Assembly (NCBI RefSeq): GCF_003351345.1
Contig: NZ_QQTO01000021.1
Coordinates: forward strand, 310,001 to 374,000
DNA length: 64,000 bases
Reading direction: 5' to 3'
Source of the DNA: Allobosea caraganae
Lineage (GTDB): Bacteria > Pseudomonadota > Alphaproteobacteria > Rhizobiales > Beijerinckiaceae
The notes beneath the pieces were generated by a model. It ran no database searches and had not been told where the DNA came from. It was given only the letters and a program-made list of their open reading frames with translations. Made by a program: the position numbers and the translations under genes. Positions 7,642 through 17,013 of the stretch are shown piece after piece; the stretch's first letter is position 1; each line of letters starts with the position of its first letter.

Positions 7642-9381
7642 CTAGGCGGTGGCGTCCCGGCGCCATTGCATGGCGAATTGCTCGGCGCTTTCGGTCAGCA
7701 TGTCGAGGCGCCCGGCCATGTCCTGGGCGGAGGCCGCGACCTGTCCGGCACGGCCGCTGACTTCGACGGCGTTGCTCAGCATGGCGTCGAGCGTCGCGGT
7801 CAGGTCGGTGGTGCTGCGCTTGGCCTGCTCGGTCAGGCTGGATCCGTCGCTCGCCTTGGCGGCGTCGGCCTCGACGGAGCTGCCGAGCACGGTCGAGGCG
7901 TCGTCCATGCTGGAGACGGCGTCGGTGATCGTCGCCATCGCGCCGAGCACGCTGGCGACGCCGGTCCGCATGGCCTGCACGCGTTTGGCGATTTCCGCAG
8001 TCGCCGCGGTCGTGCTGACGGAGAGCGCCTTGACCTCCGAGGCGACGACCGAGAAGCCGCGGCCGGCCTCGCCGGCTCGGGCCGCCTCGATGGTGGCGTT
8101 GAGCGCGAGCAGGTTGGTGTGGGCGGCGATGCCGCCGATCATGCCGACCGTGCTCTCGATCTCGTCGGCCGCCCGGGCGAGCTGGGCCGCGATCGCGTCC
8201 GTGCTGGCGGCCTCGCCGGCGACGACGCGGGCGCTCTGGGCGATGGCGCTGACGGCATGGCGGGTACCGATGATCGAGGAGAGCAGGCTCGAGGAGGTGA
8301 CCGAGGAGACGGTGACGCAGTCGCGCAGCTCGTCGACGCTCAGCGCGCCGCCCTGGGCCATCAGCTCGGCCGAGGTCGCGAGCGTGCTCAGCTCGCCGGC
8401 GGTCTGGCGCAAGGTCTCGGCGATGGTCGCGGCATGGGTCACGGCGCCGTGGACGTCGCTCTCGAAGCTCGCCGCCATCGCCGCCAGCTCGCTCTGATGG
8501 GCGCTGCGGTTCTCGTCGAGGGCGCGGGCCAGCAGGCGCTCGGCCTCGCGGCTGTCGCTGAGATTGGAGAGCGCGCCGGCGATCATGCCGATCTCGTCCT
8601 TCCGCTCGGTACAGGGGATGACGGCGCGCTCGCCGGCCGCCATCTGCCGGATGGCATCGGTGAGCTTGCGCAGCGGCTGCAAGGTCGAGCGCAGCATCGC
8701 CCAGATCAGCAGCGCCGCGACGGCGCAGCCGCCCAGCGCGAAGAGCAGCACCAGGGTCCGCGAGGTGGCGTGGCTGGTCTCCAGGATGGCGTCGACCGAG
8801 CGGCTGATCTCCAGGATGCCGCGGACGTCGCCCTCGCGCCAGCCGGTCTTCGGCGCCATCGCCGGGTCGTTATGGCAGCTGAGGCAGCTCGCCTTCAGCC
8901 GGTCGCCGATGGCCATGCGGACGAAGTCCTTGCCGCCGATCGTCTCGCGCCGGACGAAGGGCTCGTCCGGCTTGGCCTGAAGCGCCTCCCAGGCCGCCTG
9001 CTGGAAGCCGTCGAGCTTGCGGTCGGCCCGGTAGGGGAAAGGGTAGGGGCTGACGAAGGCGGCCTTGGTGTCGGCGTCGCTGATCAGGTTGAGATAGTCG
9101 CTGATGAAGGATGCCTGGAACGGGACGCTGCCTGCCTCGGTGCGATAGCCCGGGGAGACCTTCATGGTGCCGTGCTCGGCGACCTTGTTGACCACGGTCT
9201 CAAGGTAGAAGCTGCGCAGGGCGAGGGTCTGCTTGGCCTTGATCAGGTTCTGCCGGGCGGCTTCCTCGAGGATCATCTGGTCGAAAGCAGGTGGAAGCAG
9301 GAAGATGACCGCCGCCGTCAAGGTCCCGATACCAAGGACGAGCGGCCAGATCACCCGAAGAACCAGAGATTTCTTGAGCAT
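7642..9381 (-). CDS. methyl-accepting chemotaxis protein with Tll0287-like c-haem sensor domain
   Basis: A 579-residue transmembrane receptor. TM1 is at about 8-30. The periplasmic DUF3365/Tll0287-like domain (31-205) contains a c-type haem motif CLSCH at 166-170. TM2 is at 209-230, HAMP at 228-282, and a methyl-accepting signalling domain fills the C-terminal half with the typical hairpin region [16 protein letters not shown] periplasmic haem sensor would detect redox state or a gas such as NO, which is inference from the domain class. The frame opens earlier, but MLKKSL (9381) precedes TM1 directly. It is divergent from fliF and feeds the CheA system at 29-34 kb. Confidence 0.9.
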   Translation of the reverse strand: MLKKSLVLRVIWPLVLGIGTLTAAVIFLLPPAFDQMILEEAARQNLIKAKQTLALRSFYLETVVNKVAEHGTMKVSPGYRTEAGSVPFQASFISDYLNLISDADTKAAFVSPYPFPYRADRKLDGFQQAAWEALQAKPDEPFVRRETIGGKDFVRMAIGDRLKASCLSCHNDPAMAPKTGWREGDVRGILEISRSVDAILETSHATSRTLVLLFALGGCAVAALLIWAMLRSTLQPLRKLTDAIRQMAAGERAVIPCTERKDEIGMIAGALSNLSDSREAERLLARALDENRSAHQSELAAMAASFESDVHGAVTHAATIAETLRQTAGELSTLATSAELMAQGGALSVDELRDCVTVSSVTSSSLLSSIIGTRHAVSAIAQSARVVAGEAASTDAIAAQLARAADEIESTVGMIGGIAAHTNLLALNATIEAARAGEAGRGFSVVASEVKALSVSTTAATAEIAKRVQAMRTGVASVLGAMATITDAVSSMDDASTVLGSSVEADAAKASDGSSLTEQAKRSTTDLTATLDAMLSNAVEVSGRAGQVAASAQDMAGRLDMLTESAEQFAMQWRRDATA

Positions 9382-9570
9382 AAGTGGTCCGTTGCTGCAT
9401 CTCGGGCGTCGGCCTGGGTGGATATCCGTAGCCGGCTTAAGCAATCCGGCGTCTCGATCCGTCGAATAGCCGGGTTTCTGCTAAGGAAAGCTTAGGGCGA
9501 TTTCCGAAACAGGCCTCCTAGCGAGCGGCCCTGAGTTTATTCACCGATTCCGTAGCGTCGGGCCGGTTCG

Positions 9571-9587
9571 TTAACGGGTTGCTAACC
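9571..9587 (+). promoter_or_regulatory. CtrA box upstream of fliF
   Basis: TTAACGGGTTGCTAACC fits TTAA-N7-TTAAC with one mismatch in the second half-site. It lies 76 bases before the fliF GTG. CtrA activation of the fliF operon is established in Caulobacter. The same element recurs at flhA with identical downstream spacing. Confidence 0.7.
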
Positions 9588-9590
9588 ATG

Positions 9591-9613
9591 CACTGGGAAA
9601 AACTTGCCTAGTG
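9591..9613. promoter_or_regulatory. FlbD (ftr)-type palindrome in the fliF promoter
   Basis: CACTGGGAAA and TTGCCTAGTG separated by 3 bases (10-3-10), 8 of 10 positions complementary. It begins exactly 20 bases after the start of the CtrA box. In Caulobacter, FlbD represses fliF through an ftr element near the start site, so an analogous negative feedback by FlbD, the last gene of this operon, is likely. Confidence 0.55.
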
Positions 9614-9662
9614 AGCCGCACCTTGCGCGCGGCCATCACGGCTTTGTGGAACGGGTGGCGGC

Positions 9663-11327
9663 GTGAACGGGATCGTCGAGCAATTCAGGAGATTCGGCGC
9701 GGCGCGGCTGGCGGCGATGCTAGCCGTCACGCTCGTGCTGATCGGCTTCTTCGGCTTCGTCATGCTGCGCATGTCGGAACCCGCGATGAGCGTGCTCTTC
9801 ACCGACCTCTCGACCACCGACGTCAACGCCATCCTGAAGGAGCTCGACACGCGCGGCATCAAGTACGAGTTGCGCGCCGACGGCCAGACGGTGCTGGTGG
9901 CGAAGGCCGACGTGCCGCGGCTGCGGCTCGACCTCGCCGGCAAGGGCATCCCGTCGGGCGGCGGCGTCGGCTACGAGATATTCGACAAGGGCGACGCCTT
10001 CTCCTCGACCAGCTTCGTCCAGAACATCAACCATTTGCGCGCGCTCGAAGGCGAGCTGTCGCGCACCATCCGCTCGATCAGCCGGGTGCAGGCCGCGCGC
10101 GTCCATCTCGTCATCCCGGAGCGGCGCCTGTTCGAGCGCGACCGCGAGCTGCCGCGCGCTTCGATCGTGCTCAAGCTGGCCGGCGAACTCGACCCAGCCC
10201 AGGTCCGCGCCGTGCGCCACCTCGTCGCCTCCGCCGTCGACAGCCTGAAGCCCGAACGCGTCTCGATCGTCGACGAGCGCGGCCGGCTGCTCGCCGATGG
10301 CGCGCAGGGCGAGCAGGGCCTCGCCGGCCTCGGGCTCGACGAGCGCCAGTCGGCAATCGAGAAGCGGGTCAGGGCGCAGGTCGAGGAGATCGTCGCCAGC
10401 ATCGTCGGCCAGGGCCGGGCGCGCGTGCAGGTCGCAGCCTCGCTCGACAGCAACCGCGTCGAGAGCCGCTCGGAGACCTTCGACCCCGAGAGCCGCGTCG
10501 TCCGCTCCAGCCAGAACCGGACTGAGACTTCCGCGACCAACGAGCAGAACGGTGCCGTGACGGTCGGCAACGAGTTGCCCGGCGCGCAACAGAACCAGGC
10601 GCAGCAAGGCGCGCGCGACAGCAACAACAAGAACGAAGAGGTCGTCAATTACGAGATCTCGCGCACGACGCGCACCGAGGTCGTCGAGGGCGGCCGCGTC
10701 CAGAAGCTCTCGGTCGCCGTGCTGGTCGACGGCACCTATAGCCGCGGCCCCTCCGGCGAGCTTGCCTATCAGCCGCGGGCGCCGGAGGAGCTGGAGCGCA
10801 TCGGCCAGCTCGTGCGCACCGCGGTCGGCTTCGACCAGGGTCGCGGCGACAAGGTCGAGATCGTCAACCTGCGCTTCGCCGAGGCGCCGCAGCCGGCGCT
10901 CGACCTGACCGAGCAGACATTGATGCAGCAGCTCCTCGCCTTCACCAGGGAGGACCTGATCCGCTTCGCCGAGCTCGGCGTGATCTCGCTGCTGACGCTG
11001 ATCGTGCTGATGACCGTGGTGCGGCCGCTGCTGAAGCAGGTGCTGGCCTCCGACAAGGTCCGGCCGATGCCCGCCTTCATGCGCAACGGCGTCGCGGTCG
11101 AGGACCAGGGCACCGGCGACCCGGCGAGCCCGCGCGTGCTCGCGGCCATCGGCGACACGCAGACCATCGAGGTCGACGCGCCGTCCGAGCGGATGCTCGC
11201 CATTGCCCAGATCAAGGGTCAGCTCAAGGCGCAGTCGGTCGAGAAGATCGGCGCCATGGTCGCGCAGAACCCGGCGGATTCGGTCGCGGTGCTGCGCGGC
11301 TGGATCCACGAAAAAGCCGCGGCATGA
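9663..11327 (+). CDS. fliF: flagellar MS-ring protein FliF
   Basis: A 554-residue inner-membrane ring protein. TM1 is at about 17-37 (AAMLAVTLVLIGFFGFVMLR). The YscJ/FliF ring-building domains follow, with FEKGDAFSSTSFVQNINHLRALEGELSRTI-type sequence near 105-140 (here FDKGDAFS). The flexible periplasmic loop is Asn/Gln-rich. TM2 is at about 438-456, followed by a cytoplasmic tail that binds FliG. A GTG start follows a GGTGG-type ribosome site. It is the first gene of fliF-fliG-fliH-fliN-flbD, and the operon's CtrA box and FlbD palindrome lie just upstream. Confidence 0.96.
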   Translation: MNGIVEQFRRFGAARLAAMLAVTLVLIGFFGFVMLRMSEPAMSVLFTDLSTTDVNAILKELDTRGIKYELRADGQTVLVAKADVPRLRLDLAGKGIPSGGGVGYEIFDKGDAFSSTSFVQNINHLRALEGELSRTIRSISRVQAARVHLVIPERRLFERDRELPRASIVLKLAGELDPAQVRAVRHLVASAVDSLKPERVSIVDERGRLLADGAQGEQGLAGLGLDERQSAIEKRVRAQVEEIVASIVGQGRARVQVAASLDSNRVESRSETFDPESRVVRSSQNRTETSATNEQNGAVTVGNELPGAQQNQAQQGARDSNNKNEEVVNYEISRTTRTEVVEGGRVQKLSVAVLVDGTYSRGPSGELAYQPRAPEELERIGQLVRTAVGFDQGRGDKVEIVNLRFAEAPQPALDLTEQTLMQQLLAFTREDLIRFAELGVISLLTLIVLMTVVRPLLKQVLASDKVRPMPAFMRNGVAVEDQGTGDPASPRVLAAIGDTQTIEVDAPSERMLAIAQIKGQLKAQSVEKIGAMVAQNPADSVAVLRGWIHEKAAA

Positions 11328-11338
11328 GGTCCTGAATC

Positions 11339-12424
11339 ATGGCGATGGAGGCTCGCTCGATCGCGACACGGAACTCCGGGCGCGACACTGCGGACTACGA
11401 GTCCGCGGCGCCGGAACCGATGACCTATACCGGCATGAACGGGCCGCAGCGGGCTGCCGTGATCCTGCTCGTGCTCGGCGAGGAGCACGGCCGCGCCATC
11501 TGGCAGGAGCTCGACGACGAGGAGATCCGCATCATCACCCGCGCCATGGCGGAGCTCGGCACGGTCGATTCCGACATGGTCGAGCGGCTGATGCTGGACT
11601 TCGTCGGCAAGCTCTCCAGCGCGGGCGCGATCACCGGCTCGTTCGACCGCACCGTCTCGCTGCTGGAGAAGATCCTGCCGCCCGATCAGGTGGCGCTGAT
11701 CATGGAGGAGATCCGCGGCCCGGCCGGACGCAACATGTGGCAGAAGCTCGGCAATATCGATGCCGTCGTGCTCGCGAACTTCCTCAAGAACGAATACCCG
11801 CAGACCATCGCCGTCATCCTCTCGCGCATCCGCTCCGAGCACTCGGCCAACGTGCTGCGCCACCTGCCGAACGAATTGTCGATCGAGGTCGTCGCCCGGA
11901 TGCTGCGGATGGAATCGGTGCAGAAGGAGGCACTCGACCATATCGAGAACACGCTGCGCACCGAATTCGTCTCGACGCTGACCCAGACGCGCCGGCGCGA
12001 TCCGCACGAGCAGATGGCCGAGATCTTCAATAGCTTCGACCGCCAGACCGAGATCCGCTTCCTCTCGGCGCTCGACGCCTCGAACCAGGAATCGGCGGCG
12101 CGCATCCGCGCGCTGATGTTCACCTTCGAGGACCTCGGCAAGCTCGACCCGGCCGGGCTGCAGACGCTGATGCGCGTCGTCGACAAGGACACTCTGGCGC
12201 GCGCGCTCAAGGGCGCCAACGAGCAGATGCGCAGCTTCTTCTTCGGCGCCATGTCGCAGCGCGCCGTCAAGAACATGACCGACGACATGCAGAGCCTCGG
12301 CCCGCTCCGGCTGAAGGAGGTCGACGAGGCGCAAATGAAGATGGTCACCCTGACCAAGGACCTCGCCGACAAGGGCGAGATCGTGATTGGCAAGGGCAAT
12401 TCCGAGGACGAGCTGGTCTATTGA
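11339..12424 (+). CDS. fliG: flagellar motor switch protein FliG
   Basis: A 361-residue rotor protein that couples ion flux to rotation and direction switching. The N-terminal FliF-binding domain starts at about residue 33 (GPQRAAVILLVLGEEHG). The middle domain includes NEYPQTIAVILSRI and the EHSANVLRHLP helix. The C-terminal charged torque domain runs through MFTFEDLGKLDPAGLQTLMRVVDKD, about 259-285. Start ATG 11339 is 11 bases after the fliF stop. The fliH start overlaps or abuts its end, consistent with translational coupling. Confidence 0.96.
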   Translation: MAMEARSIATRNSGRDTADYESAAPEPMTYTGMNGPQRAAVILLVLGEEHGRAIWQELDDEEIRIITRAMAELGTVDSDMVERLMLDFVGKLSSAGAITGSFDRTVSLLEKILPPDQVALIMEEIRGPAGRNMWQKLGNIDAVVLANFLKNEYPQTIAVILSRIRSEHSANVLRHLPNELSIEVVARMLRMESVQKEALDHIENTLRTEFVSTLTQTRRRDPHEQMAEIFNSFDRQTEIRFLSALDASNQESAARIRALMFTFEDLGKLDPAGLQTLMRVVDKDTLARALKGANEQMRSFFFGAMSQRAVKNMTDDMQSLGPLRLKEVDEAQMKMVTLTKDLADKGEIVIGKGNSEDELVY

Positions 12425-12426
12425 CG

Positions 12427-13035
12427 ATGGGCACTGCCAAGAAATTCATGTTCGGCACGGATTTCCGCGAGGGCGGCCGGCGTGCGACCACCGAGGCGGA
12501 CATCGCCTCGGCGCGCGCGGAGGGCTTCAGCGCCGGGCAGGAGCAGGGGCGCCGCGAGGCCGAGAGCCAGTTCAACGCGCTCGTCGGCAAGCTCGTCCGC
12601 TCGGCCGACAAGCTTGTCGCGGACGAGCAGAAGCGCCTCGCCGAGATCGAGGGGCAGGCCGCCCAGGTCGCCATCGTCACGGCGCAGGGGTTGGCGCGCG
12701 CCGCGCTGGCGCAGCAGCCGCTGGCCGCGCTCGAGCGGGCGGTGCGCGAATGCCTGGGGCATGCCCGGCTGGCGCCGCACCTGGTGGTGCGGGTCAACGA
12801 AACAGCCGTCGAGCCGGTGGAGAGCATGCTTGCCGGATTGGCGCGCGAGATGGGCTTTGCCGGGCGCCTCGTCGTGCTCGGCCAACCCGACATCGCCATA
12901 GGCGATGGGCGAATCGAATGGGCCGATGGCGGCTTCGTCGTCGACGGCGCCAGGTTGGAACAATTGGTCGAGCAGGCGGTCGCTAGCCTGTTCGGGCCCC
13001 ATCAGCTTGGCGGCACCGAGCGGAGATCGTCATGA
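12427..13035 (+). CDS. fliH: flagellar assembly protein FliH (FlbE-like)
   Basis: A 202-residue protein in the fliG-fliN interval, the position of flbE/fliH in Caulobacter. The N terminus FMFGTDFREG is followed by a charged amphipathic region with GQEQGRREAE (GxxxG-like repeats typical of FliH) and a C-terminal V/F-ATPase E-subunit-like domain (VVRVNETAVEPVESML, then GRIEWADGGFVVDGARLEQLVEQAV). It is expected to regulate the FliI ATPase at the export gate. TTG 12421 overlaps the fliG stop, but ATG 12427 is preferred. It overlaps fliN by 4 bases. Confidence 0.85.
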   Translation: MGTAKKFMFGTDFREGGRRATTEADIASARAEGFSAGQEQGRREAESQFNALVGKLVRSADKLVADEQKRLAEIEGQAAQVAIVTAQGLARAALAQQPLAALERAVRECLGHARLAPHLVVRVNETAVEPVESMLAGLAREMGFAGRLVVLGQPDIAIGDGRIEWADGGFVVDGARLEQLVEQAVASLFGPHQLGGTERRSS

Positions 13036-13379
13036 GCCACGAAAACGACCTCAACCTGCCGCCGCTGAACCCGGCCGACCTCTCCTTCGACCACAACGCC
13101 TCGGTCGCGCGCTCCGGTCCGGTGCCGGTCAAGACGGCGGAGGACCTGGAGCAGGTCTTCGACGTGCCGGTCACGGTCTCGGCCGTGCTCGGCTCGTCGC
13201 GCATCGCGGTCGGCGACCTGCTCCAGGTCGCGCCCGGCACGGTGCTGGAGCTCGACCGGCGCGTCGGCGAGGCGATCGACATCTTCGTCAACGAGCGCCT
13301 GGTGGCGCGCGGCGAGGTCGTGGTCGTCGAGGACCGGCTCGGCGTGACCATGACCGAAATCATCAAGGCCGACCGCTGA
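13032..13379 (+). CDS. fliN: flagellar motor switch protein FliN
   Basis: A 115-residue C-ring protein with a C-terminal SpoA domain (about 43-113): VFDVPVTVSAVLGSSRIAVG, then LDRRVGEAIDIFVNERLVARGEVVVVEDRLGVTMTEI. It forms the FliM/FliN switch ring to which CheY-phosphate and FliH dock. The N-terminal 40 residues are a variable linker. The 4-base overlap with fliH (ATGA) indicates translational coupling. fliM is not in this window. Confidence 0.95.
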   Translation: MSHENDLNLPPLNPADLSFDHNASVARSGPVPVKTAEDLEQVFDVPVTVSAVLGSSRIAVGDLLQVAPGTVLELDRRVGEAIDIFVNERLVARGEVVVVEDRLGVTMTEIIKADR

Positions 13380-13420
13380 TGCGCGCCGCGCCCATTTCAG
13401 AATCAGGGAGAACCTGAGCC

Positions 13421-14785
13421 ATGCGTCTCATCATCGTCGGCGGCCTGCGCGGCGCGATCATCACCGCGGCCAAGATCGCGATCTCGCATGGGGCGAACGT
13501 CACCCATACCGAGAACATCGAGCAGACGCTGGCGGTGCTGCGGGCCAAGGGCGCCGACCTCCTCATGGTCGACGTCGCCCAGCCGATCGCCAAGCTCGTC
13601 GCGGCGCTTGAGGCCGAGCGCATCCGCACGCCGATCGTCGCCTGCGGCACCTCGACCGATGCGCGCGCGGCCGTCGCCGCGATCCAGGCCGGCGCCCGCG
13701 AATACGTGCCGCTGCCGCCCGATCCGGAGCTGATCGCAGCCGTGCTGGAGGCGGTCGCCGCCGACCAGACCAGCCTGATCTGGCGCGATCCGGCGATGGA
13801 GCGCGTCGTCCAGCTCGCCGGGCAGATCGCGCGCTCGGACGCGCCCGTCCTGGTGACCGGCGAGAGCGGCACCGGCAAGGAGGTGATCGCGCGTCACCTG
13901 CACCAGAAGTCGCTGCGCAGGGACAAGCCCTTCGTCGCGGTGAATTGCGCGGCGATTCCCGACAACCTGCTCGAATCCGAGCTGTTCGGCCATGAGAAGG
14001 GCGCCTTCACCGGCGCCGTGGCGCGGCGCATCGGCAAGTTCGAGGAGGCCCATGGCGGCACGCTCCTGCTCGACGAAATCTCCGAGATGGACGTGCGCCT
14101 GCAGGCCAAGCTGCTGCGCGCCCTGCAGGAACGCATGATCGACCGGGTCGGCGGCACGCAGCCGGTCAAGGTCGACCTCAGGATCATCGCGACCTCGAAC
14201 CGCAACCTCGGCGACGCCGTGCGCGACGGCTTGTTCCGCGAGGATCTGTTCTACCGGCTCAACGTCGTGCATCTCAGGCTGCCGGCGCTGCGCGAGCGGC
14301 CCGGCGACGTCCTGGCGCTGGCCGATCATTTCGCCAAGAAATATGCCGAGATCAACGGGCTGCCGCTGCGCCCGGTCGCGGCCGACGCGCGCAAGGTGCT
14401 GCTCGCCAATTCATGGCGCGGCAACGTCCGCGAGCTGGAGAATACGGTTCATCGCGCGGTGCTGCTGGCGCAGGGCGGCGAGATCAACGCCGAGGCGATG
14501 CTGACGCCGGAGGGCGAGACGCTCGGCCCGGTCTCCGGGCGCGATCCGGCGGGGCGGGCGGCCCAGACGGCCGATGCGATGACGCGCTCGCTGGTCGGGC
14601 GCACCGTCGCCGATGTCGAGCGCGACCTCATCCTCGATACGCTCGACCATTGCCTCGGCAACCGCACGCATGCGGCCAAGATCCTCGGCATCTCGATCCG
14701 GACGCTGCGCAACAAGCTGAGCGAGTACACAGCGTCCGGGATTGTCGTGGCGGAGCCCGGTCAGGCACGCATCAGCGCAGCCTGA
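13421..14785 (+). CDS. flbD: sigma-54-dependent flagellar regulator FlbD
   Basis: A 454-residue enhancer-binding activator. The N-terminal receiver-like domain (1-115) keeps Asp51 but has VGG where the acidic pair belongs, so it probably is not phosphorylated in the normal way, as known for Caulobacter FlbD. The AAA+ domain has Walker A GESGTGKE at about 147-154, the sigma-54 contact loop GAFTGA at about 197-202, and Walker [10 protein letters not shown]. The Fis-type HTH at about 405-445 includes [20 protein letters not shown]. It is the last gene of the fliF operon. It should activate late flagellar genes such as fliK-flgD and repress fliF. The stop codon is the first triplet of repeat copy B. 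Confidence 0.94.
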   Translation: MRLIIVGGLRGAIITAAKIAISHGANVTHTENIEQTLAVLRAKGADLLMVDVAQPIAKLVAALEAERIRTPIVACGTSTDARAAVAAIQAGAREYVPLPPDPELIAAVLEAVAADQTSLIWRDPAMERVVQLAGQIARSDAPVLVTGESGTGKEVIARHLHQKSLRRDKPFVAVNCAAIPDNLLESELFGHEKGAFTGAVARRIGKFEEAHGGTLLLDEISEMDVRLQAKLLRALQERMIDRVGGTQPVKVDLRIIATSNRNLGDAVRDGLFREDLFYRLNVVHLRLPALRERPGDVLALADHFAKKYAEINGLPLRPVAADARKVLLANSWRGNVRELENTVHRAVLLAQGGEINAEAMLTPEGETLGPVSGRDPAGRAAQTADAMTRSLVGRTVADVERDLILDTLDHCLGNRTHAAKILGISIRTLRNKLSEYTASGIVVAEPGQARISAA

Positions 14786-14914
14786 GAGACCATCTGCGAC
14801 TTCTACTGACGCGGCTGCCTGCGCTTCCGGTGCTCGCGGACGATAGTCCGCTGCGCCCCGGTTCTCGACAGCTACGCCAGCCGACTCGCGCCGGCGAAGT
14901 CTCAATACGGTCTA
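14783..14914 (+). repeat. stop-codon-associated palindromic repeat, copy B
   Basis: It starts with TGAGAGACCATCTG, whose TGA is the flbD stop, and ends CTCAATACGGTCTA. The core GCGCTTCCGGTGCTCGCGGAC and the arm GACAGCTACGCCAG match copies A, C and D. Part of the left arm is deleted relative to the others. It occupies most of the gap before the convergent small secreted protein gene. Confidence 0.8.
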
Positions 14915-14936
14915 GGGACGGGCTCGCTACCGGATC

Positions 14937-15257
14937 TCAGTAGAACCGCCGGCGATAATAGGGCCGGCCATAGTAGCGCGGCCGGGCATAGTAACGCGGC
15001 CGGGCGTAGTAGCGCGGACGGTAGACGCCGTACGGGCGGTAATAGCGGCGGCGGTAGTAGTACTGGCTGAACTCCGCGTCGGTGCCGTCGAGGCCCTGCT
15101 TCGTCTCAGCGGATAGGTCGCCCTCGCTAGTCGGAGGCGTCGTTGGCTCCGGTGCGAGCTTGGCGGGGGTAGGGGCTGCTTCGGCTACGGCGATGCCGCC
15201 TAGGCTTGCTGCGGCAAAGCCGCCGATCAAAGTCGTTATGAATGAGCGTCTATCCAC
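14937..15257 (-). CDS. small Tat-type secreted protein with Tyr/Arg-rich tail (paralogue of 17014)
   Basis: A 106-residue protein of unknown function. A GTG start at 15257 is fixed by a perfect GGAGGA ribosome site. A twin-arginine signal DRRSFITTLIGGFAAASLGG (2-21) leads to an Ala cleavage region. A short Pro/Thr linker carries the segment GLDGTDAEFSQ, followed by a tail of YYRRRYY/RPRYYARP repeats that ends in RRFY. The signal, the TDAEFSQ motif and a basic aromatic or aliphatic tail are shared with the gene at 17014-17322, so they form a paralogous pair. The tail could bind anionic surface polymers or nucleic acid, which is speculation. Confidence 0.75.
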   Translation of the reverse strand: MDRRSFITTLIGGFAAASLGGIAVAEAAPTPAKLAPEPTTPPTSEGDLSAETKQGLDGTDAEFSQYYYRRRYYRPYGVYRPRYYARPRYYARPRYYGRPYYRRRFY

Positions 15258-15407
15258 GGCATCCTCCGGGACATGGTTTCGTCCAGCGTTCCGCGTCGTT
15301 CTAGGACCCGAAACAGCATGAAACCATAACGCAGTTTTAGGCGATTTGTTGCCGGTCGCGAGAATTCTTCGCACATGGCTAAAATGCGCGCCGGCTACAG
15401 TGCCTGG

Positions 15408-15453
15408 GCATCGGCTCTTTCCGAAAACCGCATGCCACTTTTCGAGCCGATGT
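15408..15453. repeat. GCATCGG...GAAAAGTGG palindromic repeat, inverted copy
   Basis: GCATCGGCTCTTTCC and CTTTTCGAGCCGATGT arms. It is the reverse-orientation relative of the element at 5047. It lies between the 15257 promoter region and the MFS gene stop. Confidence 0.65.
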
Positions 15454-15458
15454 CCTGG

Positions 15459-16901
15459 TCAGTCCACGGCGTTCAGCGGCCGGGTGACGGCTTCGAGCGA
15501 ACGGCGCTCGGCCTTGACCGCGTAGAGTGCCGCGATCAGCGCCGCGGCCAGCATCAAGACCGCGCCCAGCAGGTAGCCGCCGAAGACGCTCATGCGCGAG
15601 CCGGTGTCGATCAGGATGCCGAAGAGCCAGGGGCCGGCAATGCCGCCGGCGCCGGTGCCGATGGCGTAGAACACCGCGATGGCGAGCGCGCGCATCTCGA
15701 GCGGGAAGGTCTCGCTGACGGTCAGGTAGGCCGAGCTGGCGGCGGCCGAGGCGAAGAAGAAGACGACGCTCCAGCACAGCGTGAGCTGCGTCGCGGTGAC
15801 GGCGTCCTGCGCGAAGAGATAGCCGGTTATCGCGAGCAACAGGCCCGAGAGCGCATAGGTCGCGGCGATCATCGGGCGGCGGCCCCAGGTGTCGAACAGG
15901 CGGCCGATGAGCAGGGGGCCAAGGAAGTTGCCGGCGGCGAAGGGCAGGATGAACCAGCCGATCATGCCGGAGGGCACCTGGTAGAAATCGGTCAGGATCA
16001 GCGCGTAGGTGAAGAAGATCGCGTTGTAGAAGAAGGCCTGCGCGACCATCAGCGCCAGACCGACCAAGGCGCGCTGCCGGTGCACCACGAAGAGCGATTC
16101 GAAGACCTCTTTGAGCGGCGTGACTGCGCGCGGCCGCAGCCGCATCTTCGGCAGGTTCTCGCTGGCGCTGTAGGTGATGCCGGATTGCGCCTCGATGCCG
16201 GCGACGATCGCCGCCGCCTCGTCGGCCCGGCCATGGCTGAGCAGCCAGCGCGGGCTTTCGGGAATCCAGAGCCGCAGGACGAGGATGACGAGGCCGAGCA
16301 CGGCGCCGATGAAGAAGGCGAGCCGCCAGCCGATCTCGGGATCGATGATCGCGGCGTCGAGCAGGATGATGGCGCCGATCGCGCCCAGCGCCGCGCCGAT
16401 CCAGAACGAGCCGTTGATGACGAGGTCGGTCCAGCCGCGCACGCGGGCGGGCACGAGTTCCTGGATGGTCGAGTTGATCGCGGTGTACTCGCCGCCGATG
16501 CCCATGCCGGTGAAGAAGCGGAAGACCAGGAAGCTCGCAACGTTCCAGGAGAAGGCGGTGGCGGCGGTCGCGGTCAGATAGACCAGCACGGTGATGGTGA
16601 AGAGCGTCTTGCGGCCGAGCCGGTCGGTCAGCCAGCCGAAGAACAGCGCGCCGAAGACCGCGCCGGCAATATAGGCGGCGCCGGCCAGGCCGATCTCGGT
16701 GTTGGTGAAGCACAGCGCCGGGCTCTCCTTGAGCGCGCCCGAGACGGAGCCGGCGAGCGTGACCTCGAGCCCGTCGAGGATCCAGGTGATGCCGAGCGCG
16801 ACGACGACGAGCGTATGGAAGCGCGACCATGGCAGCCGGTCGAGCCTGGCCGGGATATCGGTCTCGATTACCTGCTGCTGAGCGTGTCCCGGCGCTGTCA
16901 T
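15459..16901 (-). CDS. MFS transporter, metabolite:H+ symporter type
   Basis: A 480-residue inner-membrane permease with 12 predicted helices. The MFS signature GWLTDRLGRKTLF lies between helices 2 and 3 (about 93-105), and GMGIGGEYTAINSTIQELVPARVRG is the sugar-porter-like motif of the helix 4-5 region. PESPRWLLSHGRADEA follows helix 6. The pattern fits aromatic-acid/sugar symporters, but the substrate is not predictable. The open frame runs upstream to 17288 through the neighbouring repeat-rich gene, so MTAPGH at 16901 is taken as start. No linked catabolic genes are seen. Confidence 0.88.
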   Translation of the reverse strand: MTAPGHAQQQVIETDIPARLDRLPWSRFHTLVVVALGITWILDGLEVTLAGSVSGALKESPALCFTNTEIGLAGAAYIAGAVFGALFFGWLTDRLGRKTLFTITVLVYLTATAATAFSWNVASFLVFRFFTGMGIGGEYTAINSTIQELVPARVRGWTDLVINGSFWIGAALGAIGAIILLDAAIIDPEIGWRLAFFIGAVLGLVILVLRLWIPESPRWLLSHGRADEAAAIVAGIEAQSGITYSASENLPKMRLRPRAVTPLKEVFESLFVVHRQRALVGLALMVAQAFFYNAIFFTYALILTDFYQVPSGMIGWFILPFAAGNFLGPLLIGRLFDTWGRRPMIAATYALSGLLLAITGYLFAQDAVTATQLTLCWSVVFFFASAAASSAYLTVSETFPLEMRALAIAVFYAIGTGAGGIAGPWLFGILIDTGSRMSVFGGYLLGAVLMLAAALIAALYAVKAERRSLEAVTRPLNAVD

Positions 16902-16960
16902 CGCGGCTCTCCCTGCGCGTATGACAACGATGTCGGGGCCCGCTGGTTGCGGCCGGGCAT

Positions 16961-16991
16961 AAAAAAAGCGGCCTCCCCGGAGGGAGGCCGC
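16961..16991 (-). terminator. rho-independent terminator for the 17014 gene
   Basis: A perfect 10-bp stem (GCGGCCTCCC/GGGAGGCCGC, 4-base loop) followed on the minus strand by seven T residues. It is located 23 bases beyond the stop of the small secreted protein gene. Confidence 0.88.
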
Positions 16992-17013
16992 CTCTTGTCG
17001 GTATGGCTTCGTC

